A stretch of DNA of 64,000 nt from JAVDCA01 sp035293985 (GCA_035293985.1 DATGLS010000048.1:570322-634321), one strand, 5' to 3'. Counted from the stretch's first letter, positions 23,051-33,858 are shown. Numbers and translations are program-made. The notes: generated by a model not told the origin, from the letters alone.

Positions 23051-24904
23051 TCAATAGCCGAGCGCGCGCGGCAGCAGGAGGCTGATCGACGGCACGAAAG
23101 CGATCAGCAGCAGGCAGAGCAGCAGCAGGCCCAGGTAGACGAGAATCGGCTTGACGGTCTCCTCGATCGGGACGCGCCCGATCAGGCAGGCGCCATAGAG
23201 GCCGAGGCCGAGCGGCGGGGCAAAGAGCCCGATACCCATGGCAATGACCAGCACGACCCCGAACTGCAGCGGCGCGATCCCGAGCTGCCCGGCGACCGGG
23301 ATCAGCAGCGGTCCGAAGATGATCAGCGCGGCGGCTCCTTCGAGCACCGAGCCCATCACGATGAGGATCGCGATCGACAGCACCATGAAGAGCCAGACTC
23401 CGCCGCTCTGCGTGAGCCCGATCATCGCGTGCGCGAGCGTCTGCGGCACCTGCTGCAGCGTCAATGCAAAGGCGAGCGACTGGGCGGCGGCGACGATGAA
23501 CAGCACGAGCCCGGAGCGCGCGGCGGCGTGCACGAAGCAGCGCGCGGCGGCGGCGGGCGAGAGCTCGCGGAAGAAGATCGGGCCTGCCAGCAACGCATAG
23601 AGCACCGCGAAGGCGGATATTTCGGTCGCCGTCGCAAATCCGCTTTTGAAGCCGATGAAGATCAACGCGATCAGCCCGAACGAGACCAGAGCGCCGATCC
23701 ACATCGGCAGCGCCGATCCGGCCGGCATCGCGTCGGCGGCCTGCGCGCGCCTGCCGAAGATGATCGACACGGCGATCAGCGCCGCCGCCATCAGCCCGGC
23801 GGGCAGCAGCCCGGCCATGAACAGACCGCCGATCGAGAGATTGGCGACGAAGCCGAGGATGATCAGGTTGATGCAGGGCGGGATGGTCTCCGCCATCACG
23901 GCGGAAGCCGCGAGCAGCGCCACCGCGCGGCCGGGATTCTGTTGCGAGCGGCGCGCGGCCGGGATCATCACGGCGCCGACCGCGGCGACGTCCGCCATCT
24001 TCGAGCCGGAGATGCCGGAAAAAAGCACCATCGAGGCGACCATCACGACGTTCAACCCGCCGCGCATGTGTCCGACCAGCCGCTGCAGCAGCTCGATCAG
24101 GCGCACCGACATCCCGTTCGCCTCCATCAGGTAGCCGACCAGGATGAAGAACGGAATCGCGAGCAGCACGAAATTGTCGATCCCGCGCGCCATCTGCTGG
24201 GCGAAGATGACTCCGGGCAGCGCCCCCTCGACCCAGATATAGATCAGCGCCGCGAGTGCGAGTGCAAAGCCGATTGGCAGGCCGGCGACGAGGGTGAGCA
24301 CGAAGCCGGCGAGCATCAGTGCCTGCGACGACGGCACGGTCGCGGGCGAGAGCGCATTCCAGGCGAGATAGAGCCCGGCGCAGGCGAGCACCGCCACGAG
24401 TGCCGTGAGGCTTTCACGCCACGGCCGGCGGAGGAACGACTCGGCGGCGAAAACCGCCATGCACAGGCAGCCGGCGCCCATCGGATAGAAGGTCCATTGC
24501 AGCGGCAGGCCGGAGCCGGTCGTCTGTCCGGTGGTGAGCCAGCCCATCGCGAATGCGTTGCAGGCCGCGTAGGCGGCGACCAGCGTCGCGAGCAACGCAC
24601 AGGCGCCCTGGACGACCTGGCGTGCCGTTGGCGGCAGCTTATCGACGAAGAAGCTCACGCCGGGATTTTCGCCGCGCGCGAGGGCGCTCGCGGCGCCGAA
24701 GAAGCTCGACCCGACCATGAGGCCGCGCGCGACGTCGTCCGACCACTCGACCGGGGTCAGGAACAAGGAGCGTAACGTCACGGAGACGATCACCACCGCG
24801 AGGTCGGCGGCGAGCATCAGCGCCGCCACCACGTCGGTCACGACCAGCAGCAGCCTGGTGGCGGAGCGGGCTTCCGCGGTCGTGGGCGCCGTGGCGGCGG
24901 TCAC
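23051..24904 (-). CDS. TRAP transporter fused permease (DctQ-DctM)
   Basis: The 617-residue membrane protein combines the four-helix small subunit (about 1-180, with VEWSDDVARGLMVGSSFFGA typical of DctQ) and the 12-helix large subunit DctM. The DctM part shows GLPIGFALALAALIYIW, PFFILVGYLMEANGMSVRLI, SGISGSKMADVAAVGAVMIP and PPCINLIILGFVANLSIGGL. Such fused permeases drive sodium-coupled uptake of carboxylates delivered by a periplasmic receptor. The receptor gene is just upstream (27 bases) and a hydroxyacid dehydrogenase gene just downstream. Confidence 0.92.
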   Translation of the reverse strand: MTAATAPTTAEARSATRLLLVVTDVVAALMLAADLAVVIVSVTLRSLFLTPVEWSDDVARGLMVGSSFFGAASALARGENPGVSFFVDKLPPTARQVVQGACALLATLVAAYAACNAFAMGWLTTGQTTGSGLPLQWTFYPMGAGCLCMAVFAAESFLRRPWRESLTALVAVLACAGLYLAWNALSPATVPSSQALMLAGFVLTLVAGLPIGFALALAALIYIWVEGALPGVIFAQQMARGIDNFVLLAIPFFILVGYLMEANGMSVRLIELLQRLVGHMRGGLNVVMVASMVLFSGISGSKMADVAAVGAVMIPAARRSQQNPGRAVALLAASAVMAETIPPCINLIILGFVANLSIGGLFMAGLLPAGLMAAALIAVSIIFGRRAQAADAMPAGSALPMWIGALVSFGLIALIFIGFKSGFATATEISAFAVLYALLAGPIFFRELSPAAAARCFVHAAARSGLVLFIVAAAQSLAFALTLQQVPQTLAHAMIGLTQSGGVWLFMVLSIAILIVMGSVLEGAAALIIFGPLLIPVAGQLGIAPLQFGVVLVIAMGIGLFAPPLGLGLYGACLIGRVPIEETVKPILVYLGLLLLCLLLIAFVPSISLLLPRALGY

Positions 24905-24931
24905 GCGGTCGTGCTTTCGCGCAGGCTGGGA

Positions 24932-25960
24932 CTAGGCCTGAACGGCGCGGATCGCCTCGACGATCTGTTTGGCATCAGGATGCGCCTGGATGAAGCGGTC
25001 AGTCTGTGGCAGCACGCGCTTGCGGAACGGTTCGCGGTCGACCGCCACGATGGTGACGCCCTTCTGCGCCAATGCGTCGAGCGCTTCCTTCTCGACCGCG
25101 AGGCCATGACGGCGCGTGTCGGCCGCAGCCTTCTGCGCCGCATCGAGGAAGCCGTCACGCAGCTTCGCGTCCATGCGGGCGAATGTCGTCTCGCTGAAGT
25201 AGATCGCGAGCGGCGAAAAGTTGTGCCTGGTCAGTGCGTAGTGCTTGGCGGTCTCGTAGAACTTGCTGGACACCAGCGTCGGCGGATCGTGCTCGAGCCC
25301 GTCGAGCACGCCGGCTTGCAGCGCCGTGTAGATCTCACCAAAGGCGAGCGGGGTCGCGGCGGCGCCCATCAGGCGCAGGCATTCGGTGATCACGGGGTTG
25401 GGCAGCGTGCGGATCTTCAGGCCGGCAAGGTCCTCGGGCGTGTTCACCGGCTTCTTCGCCAGCACGCTGCGCGAGCCGAAATTGTACGCCCAGGCGATGA
25501 TGCGGATGTTGGCGCCCTTGAGCAGTGCGGCCTCGACCGGTTTGGCCGCCCCCGCGTCGAATGCCTTGGTCTGCAGCTCGAAGCTCGAAAAAAGGTAGCC
25601 GAGGTCGAAGGTGCCCACCAGTGGCACGAGGTTCGCCGAGATCGACGAGCCCGAGACCATCATGTCGATCACGCCGAGCTTGACCGAATTGATGACGTCG
25701 ATCTCCTGGCCGAGCTGGTTGTCGGGGAAGAAGACGACCTCGATCGCGCCGTCGAGCCCGCCGGCTTTGAGATACTTGATCAGATGGTCGTAGTAGACGC
25801 GGCCATTGGCAAATTTCGGATCATTGGCGAGCGAGGACGACAGGCGCATCTTCATCGCGGCTGCCGCGGCACGGCCGCCGATGAGCGGCGCCGCCACGAG
25901 CCCGCCGGCGAGCACGGCCGATCGCTTGAGCAGCGCGCGGCGGTTCACAGATGCGGCCAT
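24932..25960 (-). CDS. TRAP transporter substrate-binding protein (DctP family)
   Basis: The ATG at 25960 follows GGGAGGAA and gives 342 residues. The N-terminus NRRALLKRSAVLAGGLVA has a twin-arginine pattern before a hydrophobic stretch, so Tat export is likely. The mature protein has DctP features: FFPDNQLGQEIDVINSVKLG, VKKPVNTPEDLAGLKIRTLP (with the ligand-binding Arg in KIRTLP) and FGEIYTALQAGVLDGLEHDP. It captures a carboxylate in the periplasm for the fused permease encoded next. It heads the three-gene minus-strand operon. Confidence 0.93.
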   Translation of the reverse strand: MAASVNRRALLKRSAVLAGGLVAAPLIGGRAAAAAMKMRLSSSLANDPKFANGRVYYDHLIKYLKAGGLDGAIEVVFFPDNQLGQEIDVINSVKLGVIDMMVSGSSISANLVPLVGTFDLGYLFSSFELQTKAFDAGAAKPVEAALLKGANIRIIAWAYNFGSRSVLAKKPVNTPEDLAGLKIRTLPNPVITECLRLMGAAATPLAFGEIYTALQAGVLDGLEHDPPTLVSSKFYETAKHYALTRHNFSPLAIYFSETTFARMDAKLRDGFLDAAQKAAADTRRHGLAVEKEALDALAQKGVTIVAVDREPFRKRVLPQTDRFIQAHPDAKQIVEAIRAVQA

Positions 25961-26108
25961 GGCGGTTCCTCCCGAGAGAGCGTCCGCTCGCGCAGGCTGC
26001 GGGCGTGGCCCTTGCATCCATGCAAGACCAAATCGCCGCATCGTACAAGCGCGAAAGGAGACGCGGAGCGACCGCGCGCCGCGCGCAACCACCTCAGGAA
26101 AGGACGTT

Positions 26109-26193
26109 TGGTGCGGTCGAGAGGACTCGAACCTCCACGGGTTGCCCCGCTAGCACCTCAAGCTAGTGCGTCTACCAATTCCGCCACGACCGC
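26109..26193 (-). tRNA. tRNA-Leu (anticodon GAG)
   Basis: Read on the minus strand the gene begins GCGGTCGTGGCGGAATTGGT and ends in an encoded CCA. The acceptor arms GCGGTCG/CGACCGC pair fully. The anticodon stem CTAGC/GCTAG encloses the loop TTGAGGT, so the anticodon is GAG. The long variable arm (GGGGCAACCC) and GTTCGAGTC T-loop are those of a class II leucine tRNA. Confidence 0.97.
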
Positions 26194-26356
26194 ATGGGGA
26201 GGGAAGCGTCGGGCAAGCCCGGCGCAACGGCGCTGCATGTAACAAATCGGGTCGGGCGGGACAAGGGCGCCAAGGCGCCGATGCGCTGCCATATTTGTCG
26301 TGCCCGACCCGGCTCGGGCTTGACGACAGCGGTTCAGAATTGGCCTCCCCCGCCCC

Positions 26357-26599
26357 TCACCGCATGTCGGGCGTGCGCGGCAGCATGCGCTTCACCTCGA
26401 CCGCGATCCGGTTCCCGCTCACCACGACGGCGCCCTTGGCGACGGGGAAATCATTCGCCAGAATCCGTACCTCGTCGTTCTCCCCGGCGTCGAGCTCGAT
26501 CACGGCGCCGCGACCGAGGCGCAGGACCTGATGAACGGGCATCGACGTCGTGCCGAGAACCACCGATATATTCAGCGAAACCTTGTCGATCGTGGCCAT
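26357..26599 (-). CDS. FliN/SpoA-type flagellar motor switch domain protein
   Basis: The 80-residue protein is a single SpoA domain. It has LNISVVLGTTSMPVHQVLRL, GRGAVIELDAGENDEVRILA (the hallmark G-x2-I-x-L turn), then DFPVAKGAVVVSGNRIAVEV. FliN forms the C-ring of the flagellar motor; related SpoA proteins work in type III secretion. No other flagellar gene is in the window. It lies alone between a tRNA and lipB, so it may be a spare C-ring component or have another role. Confidence 0.85.
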   Translation of the reverse strand: MATIDKVSLNISVVLGTTSMPVHQVLRLGRGAVIELDAGENDEVRILANDFPVAKGAVVVSGNRIAVEVKRMLPRTPDMR

Positions 26600-26660
26600 G
26601 CGGGGCGTGGAATCCTGTCCAATACGGGATGCCTCGACATGACCACGGGATGGTGAACGG

Positions 26661-27434
26661 GTGGTTAACGGACGCGAAAGCCTCGCCGGCGGGCTCTTCC
26701 CGGCAAGCGATTTGAGCCCTGTCGAATGGGCCGTCTCGGCGCGCCCGATCGCCTACCCGGACGCGCTCGCCGCCATGGATGCGCGCGCCGCCGCGATCGC
26801 GGCGGGTACCGCGCCCGAGCTGGTGTGGCTACTGGAGCACCCGCCGCTCTACACCGCAGGAACGAGCGCACAGAGCGGTGACGTGATCGACGCGCGCTTT
26901 CCCCTCTTCGCCAGCGGACGCGGTGGGCAACTCACCTATCACGGCCCCGGCCAGCGCGTCGCTTACGCGATGATCGACCTCGAGCGGCGCGTGCCCGACG
27001 TGCGCCGCTACGTCGCGACGCTCGAGGAATGGATCATCCGCACGCTCGCGACGTTCGATGTCATGGGTGAGCGGCGGCAGGACCGCGTCGGAGTGTGGGT
27101 GCAGCGTCCCGATAAGGGCGACGGCCACGAGGACAAGATCGCAGCGATCGGCATCCGCATCCGCCATTGGGTGAGCCTGCACGGCATCGCGCTCAATGTC
27201 GCGCCGGACCTCACCCATTTCGCCGGCATCGTGCCGTGCGGCGTCGCCGAGCCGCGCTTCGGCGTGACGAGCCTTGCGGATCTCGGCCGCGACGTGACCA
27301 TGGACGAGGTCGACGCGGCGCTGCGGCGCGAGTTTGCAGGCCTGTTCGGAGCGACGATCGACGCGCCTGACGCCTTGCCCGGTATCGGCGAGGCGCGGAT
27401 TGAACCGGCACGCGGTCGCGGTCGACCCATATAA
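26661..27434 (+). CDS. lipB: Octanoyl-[acyl carrier protein]:protein N-octanoyltransferase LipB
   Basis: LipB moves octanoate from ACP to lipoyl domains, the first step of lipoate synthesis. The 257-residue protein has LVWLLEHPPLYTAGTSAQSG, then GRGGQLTYHGPGQRVAYAMI. The catalytic pair is the Lys in DKIAAIGIRIRHWVSLHG and the Cys in GIVPCGVAEP. The start is a GTG at 26661 (MVNGRESL), which fits relatives; no in-frame ATG serves better. There is no adjacent lipA. Confidence 0.93.
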   Translation: MVNGRESLAGGLFPASDLSPVEWAVSARPIAYPDALAAMDARAAAIAAGTAPELVWLLEHPPLYTAGTSAQSGDVIDARFPLFASGRGGQLTYHGPGQRVAYAMIDLERRVPDVRRYVATLEEWIIRTLATFDVMGERRQDRVGVWVQRPDKGDGHEDKIAAIGIRIRHWVSLHGIALNVAPDLTHFAGIVPCGVAEPRFGVTSLADLGRDVTMDEVDAALRREFAGLFGATIDAPDALPGIGEARIEPARGRGRPI

Positions 27435-27470
27435 ATCGTAGTTTCGATCACGAATCGGGAGGCCGGCTGC

Positions 27471-28721
27471 ATGTCCCCGGAGCTCATGCGACGCTGCGCC
27501 TTCACGGTCGGCGCGCTCCTGATCTATCGGCTCGGCGCCCACATCCCGCTGCCGGGGCTCGATCTCGGCGGCCTGCTCAACGCGGGCGGTTTGCCGTCGG
27601 GCGGCGCCACCGTCAGGCTCGGCCTGTTCAGTCTCTCGCTTCTGCCCTACCTCTGGGCAACGTTCATATTGCAGTTTGTCGCTTTGGTCTCACGACGACT
27701 GCGGGCGTCCTGGACCGATAGTGAGCACAGCCGCCAGATCAGCGAACGGCGAACCCGCGTCCTGGCCGCTGCAATCGCGGCACTCCAATCCCATGGGATC
27801 GCCCACGGCCTAGCCGACGTGCACGGCCTCGTCGCTGATCCCGGACCATCGTTCGTCATCTCCACCGTGCTCACGCTGACGGGCGGCGTGCTCGTTCTCG
27901 TCTGGCTGGCCGGCCAGATCACCGCGCGTGGCATCGGTAACGGAATCGCCCTCATCCTGTTCGCCGGGATGGCGCCTGAATGGCCAAATGGGATTCTCGC
28001 GATGCGCCAGCTCGTCGGCCAGGGCGCGATCTCGCCCGCGATGGCGGTGGTCGTCGCGCTCATCGCCGTCGCCGTCGTGGCCGTCATCGTGGCGGTGGAG
28101 CGTGCGCGACGAAGGCTGCCATTGCGATTTGCCGAACGTCAGGCCGGCGGCCGCACGCTGCCGAGCCAGTCGGCCGAGCTGGCGCTGAAGATCAATTCCG
28201 CCGGTATCGTTCCGCTGTTTCTCGCATCCACGGTCGCTCTCATCCCGTTCACGGTGGCGCTTTCGGCGGGCGGCGATCAGCCCGGCTGGAGGCACGTCCT
28301 TTTGTCGACGTTCTCGTATGGCCGCCCGCTGTTCTTCCTGTTCTACGTGACCGCCATCTGCTTCTTCACGTTCCTGTACACCGCCTTTGTCTGCGACCCT
28401 GAGCAAATGGCTGATCGCCTGCGGACCTACGGCGGAGCCGTTCCCGGCGTCGCGCCGGGAGAAGCGACGGCCGCGCATCTCGACGGCATCGTCTCGCGCA
28501 TCGCCGCGGTCGGTGCCGCTTATCTCGCGATCCTCGGGCTCGTGCCGGAGCTGCTGATCGCTCAGGTGGCCGTGCCGTTCTATCTCGGCGGCATATCGCT
28601 CATGATCTGCGTCTGCGTCACGCTCGACATCGAGGCGCAGGTCCGCGCCCACCTCGCACGGTCCGGCGAGCCGCTGCGCGCCGGGACCACTCCTACTTCG
28701 CCCGCCGCGCCGAGCAGGTGA
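27471..28721 (+). CDS. SecY-like protein translocase subunit, second copy outside the ribosomal operon
   Basis: The 416-residue protein has about ten membrane helices and SecY signatures: CAFTVGALLIYRLGAHIPLP in helix 1, SLSLLPYLWATFILQFV, ARGIGNGIALILFAGM, LALKINSAGIVPLFLAST, and FLYTAFVCDPEQMADRLRTY with the DPEQMAD motif of SecY loop 8. It lacks ribosomal-protein neighbours, follows lipB by 36 bases, and has shortened cytosolic loops. It is either a SecY2-type accessory channel or a diverging duplicate; the essential secY should lie elsewhere. Basic residues in the 4/5 loop (VERARRRLPLRFAERQ) are kept. Confidence 0.85.
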   Translation: MSPELMRRCAFTVGALLIYRLGAHIPLPGLDLGGLLNAGGLPSGGATVRLGLFSLSLLPYLWATFILQFVALVSRRLRASWTDSEHSRQISERRTRVLAAAIAALQSHGIAHGLADVHGLVADPGPSFVISTVLTLTGGVLVLVWLAGQITARGIGNGIALILFAGMAPEWPNGILAMRQLVGQGAISPAMAVVVALIAVAVVAVIVAVERARRRLPLRFAERQAGGRTLPSQSAELALKINSAGIVPLFLASTVALIPFTVALSAGGDQPGWRHVLLSTFSYGRPLFFLFYVTAICFFTFLYTAFVCDPEQMADRLRTYGGAVPGVAPGEATAAHLDGIVSRIAAVGAAYLAILGLVPELLIAQVAVPFYLGGISLMICVCVTLDIEAQVRAHLARSGEPLRAGTTPTSPAAPSR

Positions 28722-28971
28722 TCTCCGCGGGCTGGCAGGCGATGCCGATATTCGAGCAGCTGATCGCGTCGTTCTCGGCGCGAGCGCAATTGCGGCAGCC
28801 ATCCGTCCAGGCCACACAGGTCTTCTCGCGGTCGCCATAAGCCTGGATCGCCAGCTCGGAGGGAGCCGCCGGCGGCGGGGCCGGCGCACCTGCGGGCGGC
28901 GAGGTCTGCGCGCGACTGGTCGCGCCCGAAAGGCATAGCGCGACCGAGATCGCGATCAGATTTGCACGCAT
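28693..28971 (-). CDS. Small secreted Cys-rich hypothetical protein
   Basis: The 92-residue precursor has a signal peptide (LIAISVALCLSGATSRAQ), a Pro/Ala linker, and a compact domain with six cysteines. The pattern is CVAWTDGCRNCARAENDAIS, then CSNIGIACQPAEITC. The WTDGC-x2-C pattern with C-x-N/T-PGIAC-like ending is one I associate with conserved unnamed proteins in rhizobia, but no function is known. Its last 29 bases overlap the convergent secY-like gene. Confidence 0.7.
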   Translation of the reverse strand: MRANLIAISVALCLSGATSRAQTSPPAGAPAPPPAAPSELAIQAYGDREKTCVAWTDGCRNCARAENDAISCSNIGIACQPAEITCSARRAK

Positions 28972-28974
28972 CGT

Positions 28975-29280
28975 TCACACCGTCGCCAGCATCGAGAACG
29001 CCTCGCCGCTCCGGCGCTGCCCGAGGTCGTCGAGGCCCGCCTCCTGCACGTCGAGCGCATCGACACGGGCGGGCGTTGGCCCGCGCCGACAGGCCTCGAT
29101 CATGTCGGCGACCGTGTCGGAGGGGCCGGCAAACACCGCCTCGACCGCGCCGTCGCGGCGGTTGCGCACCCAGCCGTCGAGCGCACGGCGGCGCGCCTCG
29201 TGCTCGGTCCAGGCGCGAAAGCCGACACCCTGCACGCGGCCGCGGATGATCACGCGGCGGATGGCGCGGTTCTGGCTCAT
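28975..29280 (-). CDS. acyP: Acylphosphatase
   Basis: The 101-residue enzyme hydrolyses acyl phosphates. It has the signature GRVQGVGFRAWTEHEARRRA, whose Arg binds phosphate, and GWVRNRRDGAVEAVFAG, whose Asn orients the water. Start 29280 is chosen because it overlaps the stop of the preceding cyclotransferase gene (ATGA) and gives a normal-length protein; a longer open frame upstream is out of family. Confidence 0.93.
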   Translation of the reverse strand: MSQNRAIRRVIIRGRVQGVGFRAWTEHEARRRALDGWVRNRRDGAVEAVFAGPSDTVADMIEACRRGPTPARVDALDVQEAGLDDLGQRRSGEAFSMLATV

Positions 29281-29729
29281 CCGATCATCCCGGTCGAGAC
29301 ATGAAGCTTCGCATGTAAGCCCGGCACCCACCGCTCCAAGCCGGCAACGTAGCCCTCTGGCAGCTGCCAATCGCGCGCGGATGCGAGAACGAGCTCCTGA
29401 TAGCCCGGGGACGGCCGCCCTCCCGGCGGTGACGGCGACAGATAGACGAGCGCGGGACGAACCGCCGAGCCGAGCCGAACCGGCAGTGTTCGGCGCAGAT
29501 AGGCGCGCTGTTCGTAAGCATTGAGCGCCGCGACGTCGCGTGGTGTGAGCGCCCATAATACGCCGTGCACGCAACTGCCTGAATCGCACACCATCGACGC
29601 AAAGCCATCACGTGTGATGATAAAGCGCCAGCCGTCGAGCCGCGCCTGCCCCAGCGCACGCGCGCCGCGGCAGCGCCGGCGCATCAGTGCGCGGCTCATG
29701 TTGGAGCCGTAGGCGAAGTGGAGGGTCAT
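29277..29729 (-). CDS. Gamma-glutamylcyclotransferase family (AIG2-like) protein
   Basis: With the start at 29729 the protein has 150 residues and begins MTLHFAYGSNMSRALMRRRC, the hallmark YGSN substrate loop. The probable catalytic Glu is in LNAYEQRAYLRR, and PGYQELVLASARDW follows the usual fold. Members cyclise gamma-glutamyl amines or related compounds. The gene is 52 bases after pccA and coupled to acyP, in a minus-strand operon. Confidence 0.87.
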   Translation of the reverse strand: MTLHFAYGSNMSRALMRRRCRGARALGQARLDGWRFIITRDGFASMVCDSGSCVHGVLWALTPRDVAALNAYEQRAYLRRTLPVRLGSAVRPALVYLSPSPPGGRPSPGYQELVLASARDWQLPEGYVAGLERWVPGLHAKLHVSTGMIG

Positions 29730-29781
29730 GATGGCCTGCGCGAGATTGCTTCGTCGCTTCGCGCCCCGCACGACGTTTGTC

Positions 29782-31851
<2,070 letters not shown>

Positions 31852-31939
31852 GCGGCGCGCTACGCAGCCTCTTTGGCCCCGGTGGTGTCCGGCAGCCCGA
31901 AGGCTTGCGGCCGCGACGGCGGAAAGTCAATCAGCCGGT

Positions 31940-32143
31940 TCAGGCGGCGAGCGTTGTCTTGGTCTGCCCGCGCCGCCGGTGCGCCTTGATCCATTCGAGG
32001 ATGCGCAGGTCAGTCGCGTCATAGCCGGGCGGCGCCCAGGCGGAATTGACAGGAGCGCTCTCGTGGCGTGCGGCCAACGCCGCGACCGCGGCCGCGGTCT
32101 CGATCGCGGCGGGATGCACTACGAAGGAGCGAGCCCGTCTCAT
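31940..32143 (-). CDS. Small hypothetical protein upstream of pccA
   Basis: The 67-residue frame starts at 32143 with GGGAAGG seven bases before the ATG. It reads MRRARSFVVHPAAIETAAAV at the start and ends with ATDLRILEWIKAHRRRGQTK. There is no signal peptide or membrane helix; the middle is Ala-rich. No family is recognised. It could be co-transcribed with pccA 88 bases downstream. The frame quality and ribosome binding site are its only support. Confidence 0.45.
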   Translation of the reverse strand: MRRARSFVVHPAAIETAAAVAALAARHESAPVNSAWAPPGYDATDLRILEWIKAHRRRGQTKTTLAA

Positions 32144-32594
32144 CTGCGCCTTCCCGTTCGGAGGGCTCCTCACCGGCCGGCCGGTGGGTACCTCTCATTC
32201 GAGTTGGTCGCGCAAGCCGGCCTTCCGGTTCATGCGCTGTTCGAAAATGTTGGTCGCAAAGCGCGGCGTGCGCACGGCCCGCCGGTGGCCGCCCCAAGGC
32301 ATTTTGCCCGCCGCAATGGGGCGCGCGACCGCCCTAAAATCCCAAGTTCCGCCAGCGGCTTCACGGCATCGCTGAGAAAGGATTTTCCTTCGTGGCTGTG
32401 GCGGCGCGTGGCCGTTTCTACCGGCGCCAAAGCGTTTGGCGAAAAAAACTTAAATGGCGCCGCCAACTGGCCGGGTTCCGGGCACCGGTCTATATACGTC
32501 GGCAGGACGACCGGGCCGGTCTCGCGGAGGCCGGATGTTTGACCGTCCGACCCAAAAAAGTTACCCACGCCACACTGGATTGAGAGGTGCGCAC
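32144..32594. other. Spacer before the peroxiredoxin gene, no supported gene
   Basis: About 450 bases separate the small minus-strand gene from the peroxiredoxin. Several overlapping frames are open on both strands but none has a family motif with a good start. The AT-rich TCTATATACGTCGG around 32490 may be part of the peroxiredoxin promoter. Confidence 0.35.
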
Positions 32595-33254
32595 ATGGCA
32601 CTCGCAATTGGGGACACGGCTCCCGACTTCGAAGCCAACACGACCGAAGGCAAGATCCGCTTCCACGACTGGCTCGGCGATTCCTGGGCGGTTCTCTTCT
32701 CCCATCCCAAGGACTTCACGCCGATCTGCACCACCGAGCTCGGCTACATGGCGAAGATCAAGCCGGAGTTCGACAAGCGCGGCGTCAAGATCATCGGGCT
32801 CAGCGTCGACCCGGTCGACCGCCACGCCAAATGGGCCGAGGACATCAAGGACACCCAGGGTTTTGCGCCGAATTATCCGATGATCGGCGACACCGACCTC
32901 TCGATCTCCAAGGCCTGGGGCATGCTGCCGGCTGCGGCGAGCGGCGACGTCAACAAGCGCACCGCCGCCGATAACCAGACCGTCCGCAACGTCTTCGTCA
33001 TCGGCCCGGACAAGAAGATCAAGCTGGTCCTGGTCTACCCGATGACCACCGGCCGCAACTTCGACGAGGTGTTGCGCGTGATCGACTCGCTGCAGCTCAC
33101 CGCCAAGCACAAGGTCGCGACGCCGGTGAACTGGAAGCAGGGCGAGGACGTGGTGATCTCCGGCTCGGTGTCGGACGACGACGCCAAAAAGCAATTCCCC
33201 GCCGGCTGGAAGGCCCCCCGTCCCTATCTGCGCATCGTGCCGCAGCCAAAGTAA
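32595..33254 (+). CDS. 1-Cys peroxiredoxin (Prx6 subfamily)
   Basis: The start at 32595 with GAGAGG upstream gives 219 residues. The peroxidatic Cys lies in FSHPKDFTPICTTELGYMAK, and KIIGLSVDPVDRHAKWAEDI follows as in Prx6-type enzymes. VKNVFVIGP-like (VRNVFVIGPDKKIKLVLVYP) and the long C-terminal part with TPVNWKQGEDVVI complete the subfamily pattern. It reduces hydrogen peroxide and organic peroxides using an external thiol. A hairpin terminator closes the transcript 25 bases after the stop. Confidence 0.95.
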   Translation: MALAIGDTAPDFEANTTEGKIRFHDWLGDSWAVLFSHPKDFTPICTTELGYMAKIKPEFDKRGVKIIGLSVDPVDRHAKWAEDIKDTQGFAPNYPMIGDTDLSISKAWGMLPAAASGDVNKRTAADNQTVRNVFVIGPDKKIKLVLVYPMTTGRNFDEVLRVIDSLQLTAKHKVATPVNWKQGEDVVISGSVSDDDAKKQFPAGWKAPRPYLRIVPQPK

Positions 33255-33278
33255 CCAAACGTCATACCTCTCGGCGAG

Positions 33279-33304
33279 AAGGCGCGGCTCCGGCCGCGCC
33301 TTTT
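33279..33304 (+). terminator. Rho-independent terminator of the peroxiredoxin gene
   Basis: A 10-bp GC-rich stem AAGGCGCGGC/GCCGCGCCTT with a TCCG tetraloop, ending in TTTT. It begins 25 bases after the stop codon. Confidence 0.85.
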
Positions 33305-33347
33305 GCTATACCTAGGCCCGCGGCGAAGGGAGGCAGGACAGCAGGGA

Positions 33348-33764
33348 ATGAAGCAGATGAACGCGCAAGAGGTCGAGGAAATTCAGCCGCCGTTCGGGCG
33401 CTGGCTCGGGATGAAGATCACCCACGCGGCGCCCGACCGCATCGTCTCCGAGCTCGTGGTGCGCGAGGAATTCACCAACCGCAACGGCGTGCTGCACGGC
33501 GGCGTCGCCATGGCGCTTGCTGACAATCTGGGCGGCACCGCGGCCTTCTTCAGCCTGCCGCAAGGTGCCGCGACGACGACCATCGAGAGCAAGACCAATT
33601 TCTTTGCCGCCGTCCCGATCGGCGAGACCATCACGACCGAGACGACGCCGCTGCATCGCGGCCGCACCACCATGGTGTGGCAGACCCGCATCACCCGCGC
33701 CGACGGCCGCCTCGCCGCCTTGGTGACGCAGACGCAGCTGGTGATGCCGGGGAAGCGCCCGTAG
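33348..33764 (+). CDS. PaaI-type hotdog thioesterase
   Basis: The 138-residue hotdog-fold protein shows RWLGMKITHAAPDRIVSELV, then EFTNRNGVLHGGVAMALADN with the HGG active-site helix, and TTIESKTNFFAAVPIGETIT. These proteins hydrolyse acyl-CoA thioesters, often phenylacetyl-CoA-like or other aromatic ones. The start MKQMNAQ at 33348 is preferred; an ATG nine bases later is possible. It follows the peroxiredoxin terminator and is probably its own unit. Confidence 0.87.
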   Translation: MKQMNAQEVEEIQPPFGRWLGMKITHAAPDRIVSELVVREEFTNRNGVLHGGVAMALADNLGGTAAFFSLPQGAATTTIESKTNFFAAVPIGETITTETTPLHRGRTTMVWQTRITRADGRLAALVTQTQLVMPGKRP

Positions 33765-33858
33765 TAGCGCGAGCGAGCATGGCGCTCGCTCTCGCCGTCT
33801 GGCGACAGGCGCAGGCGCCGCGCTTGTGCCATTATCGGCGCGGCGCTAGGACGCATCC

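Noticed and set aside
23009..24775. A 588-codon plus-strand frame opposite the TRAP permease
   Set aside because: Gln/Asp/Arg-rich antisense shadow without motif.
32230..32607. A 125-codon minus-strand frame upstream of the peroxiredoxin
   Set aside because: No motif, no ribosome binding site, and it overlaps the peroxiredoxin start.
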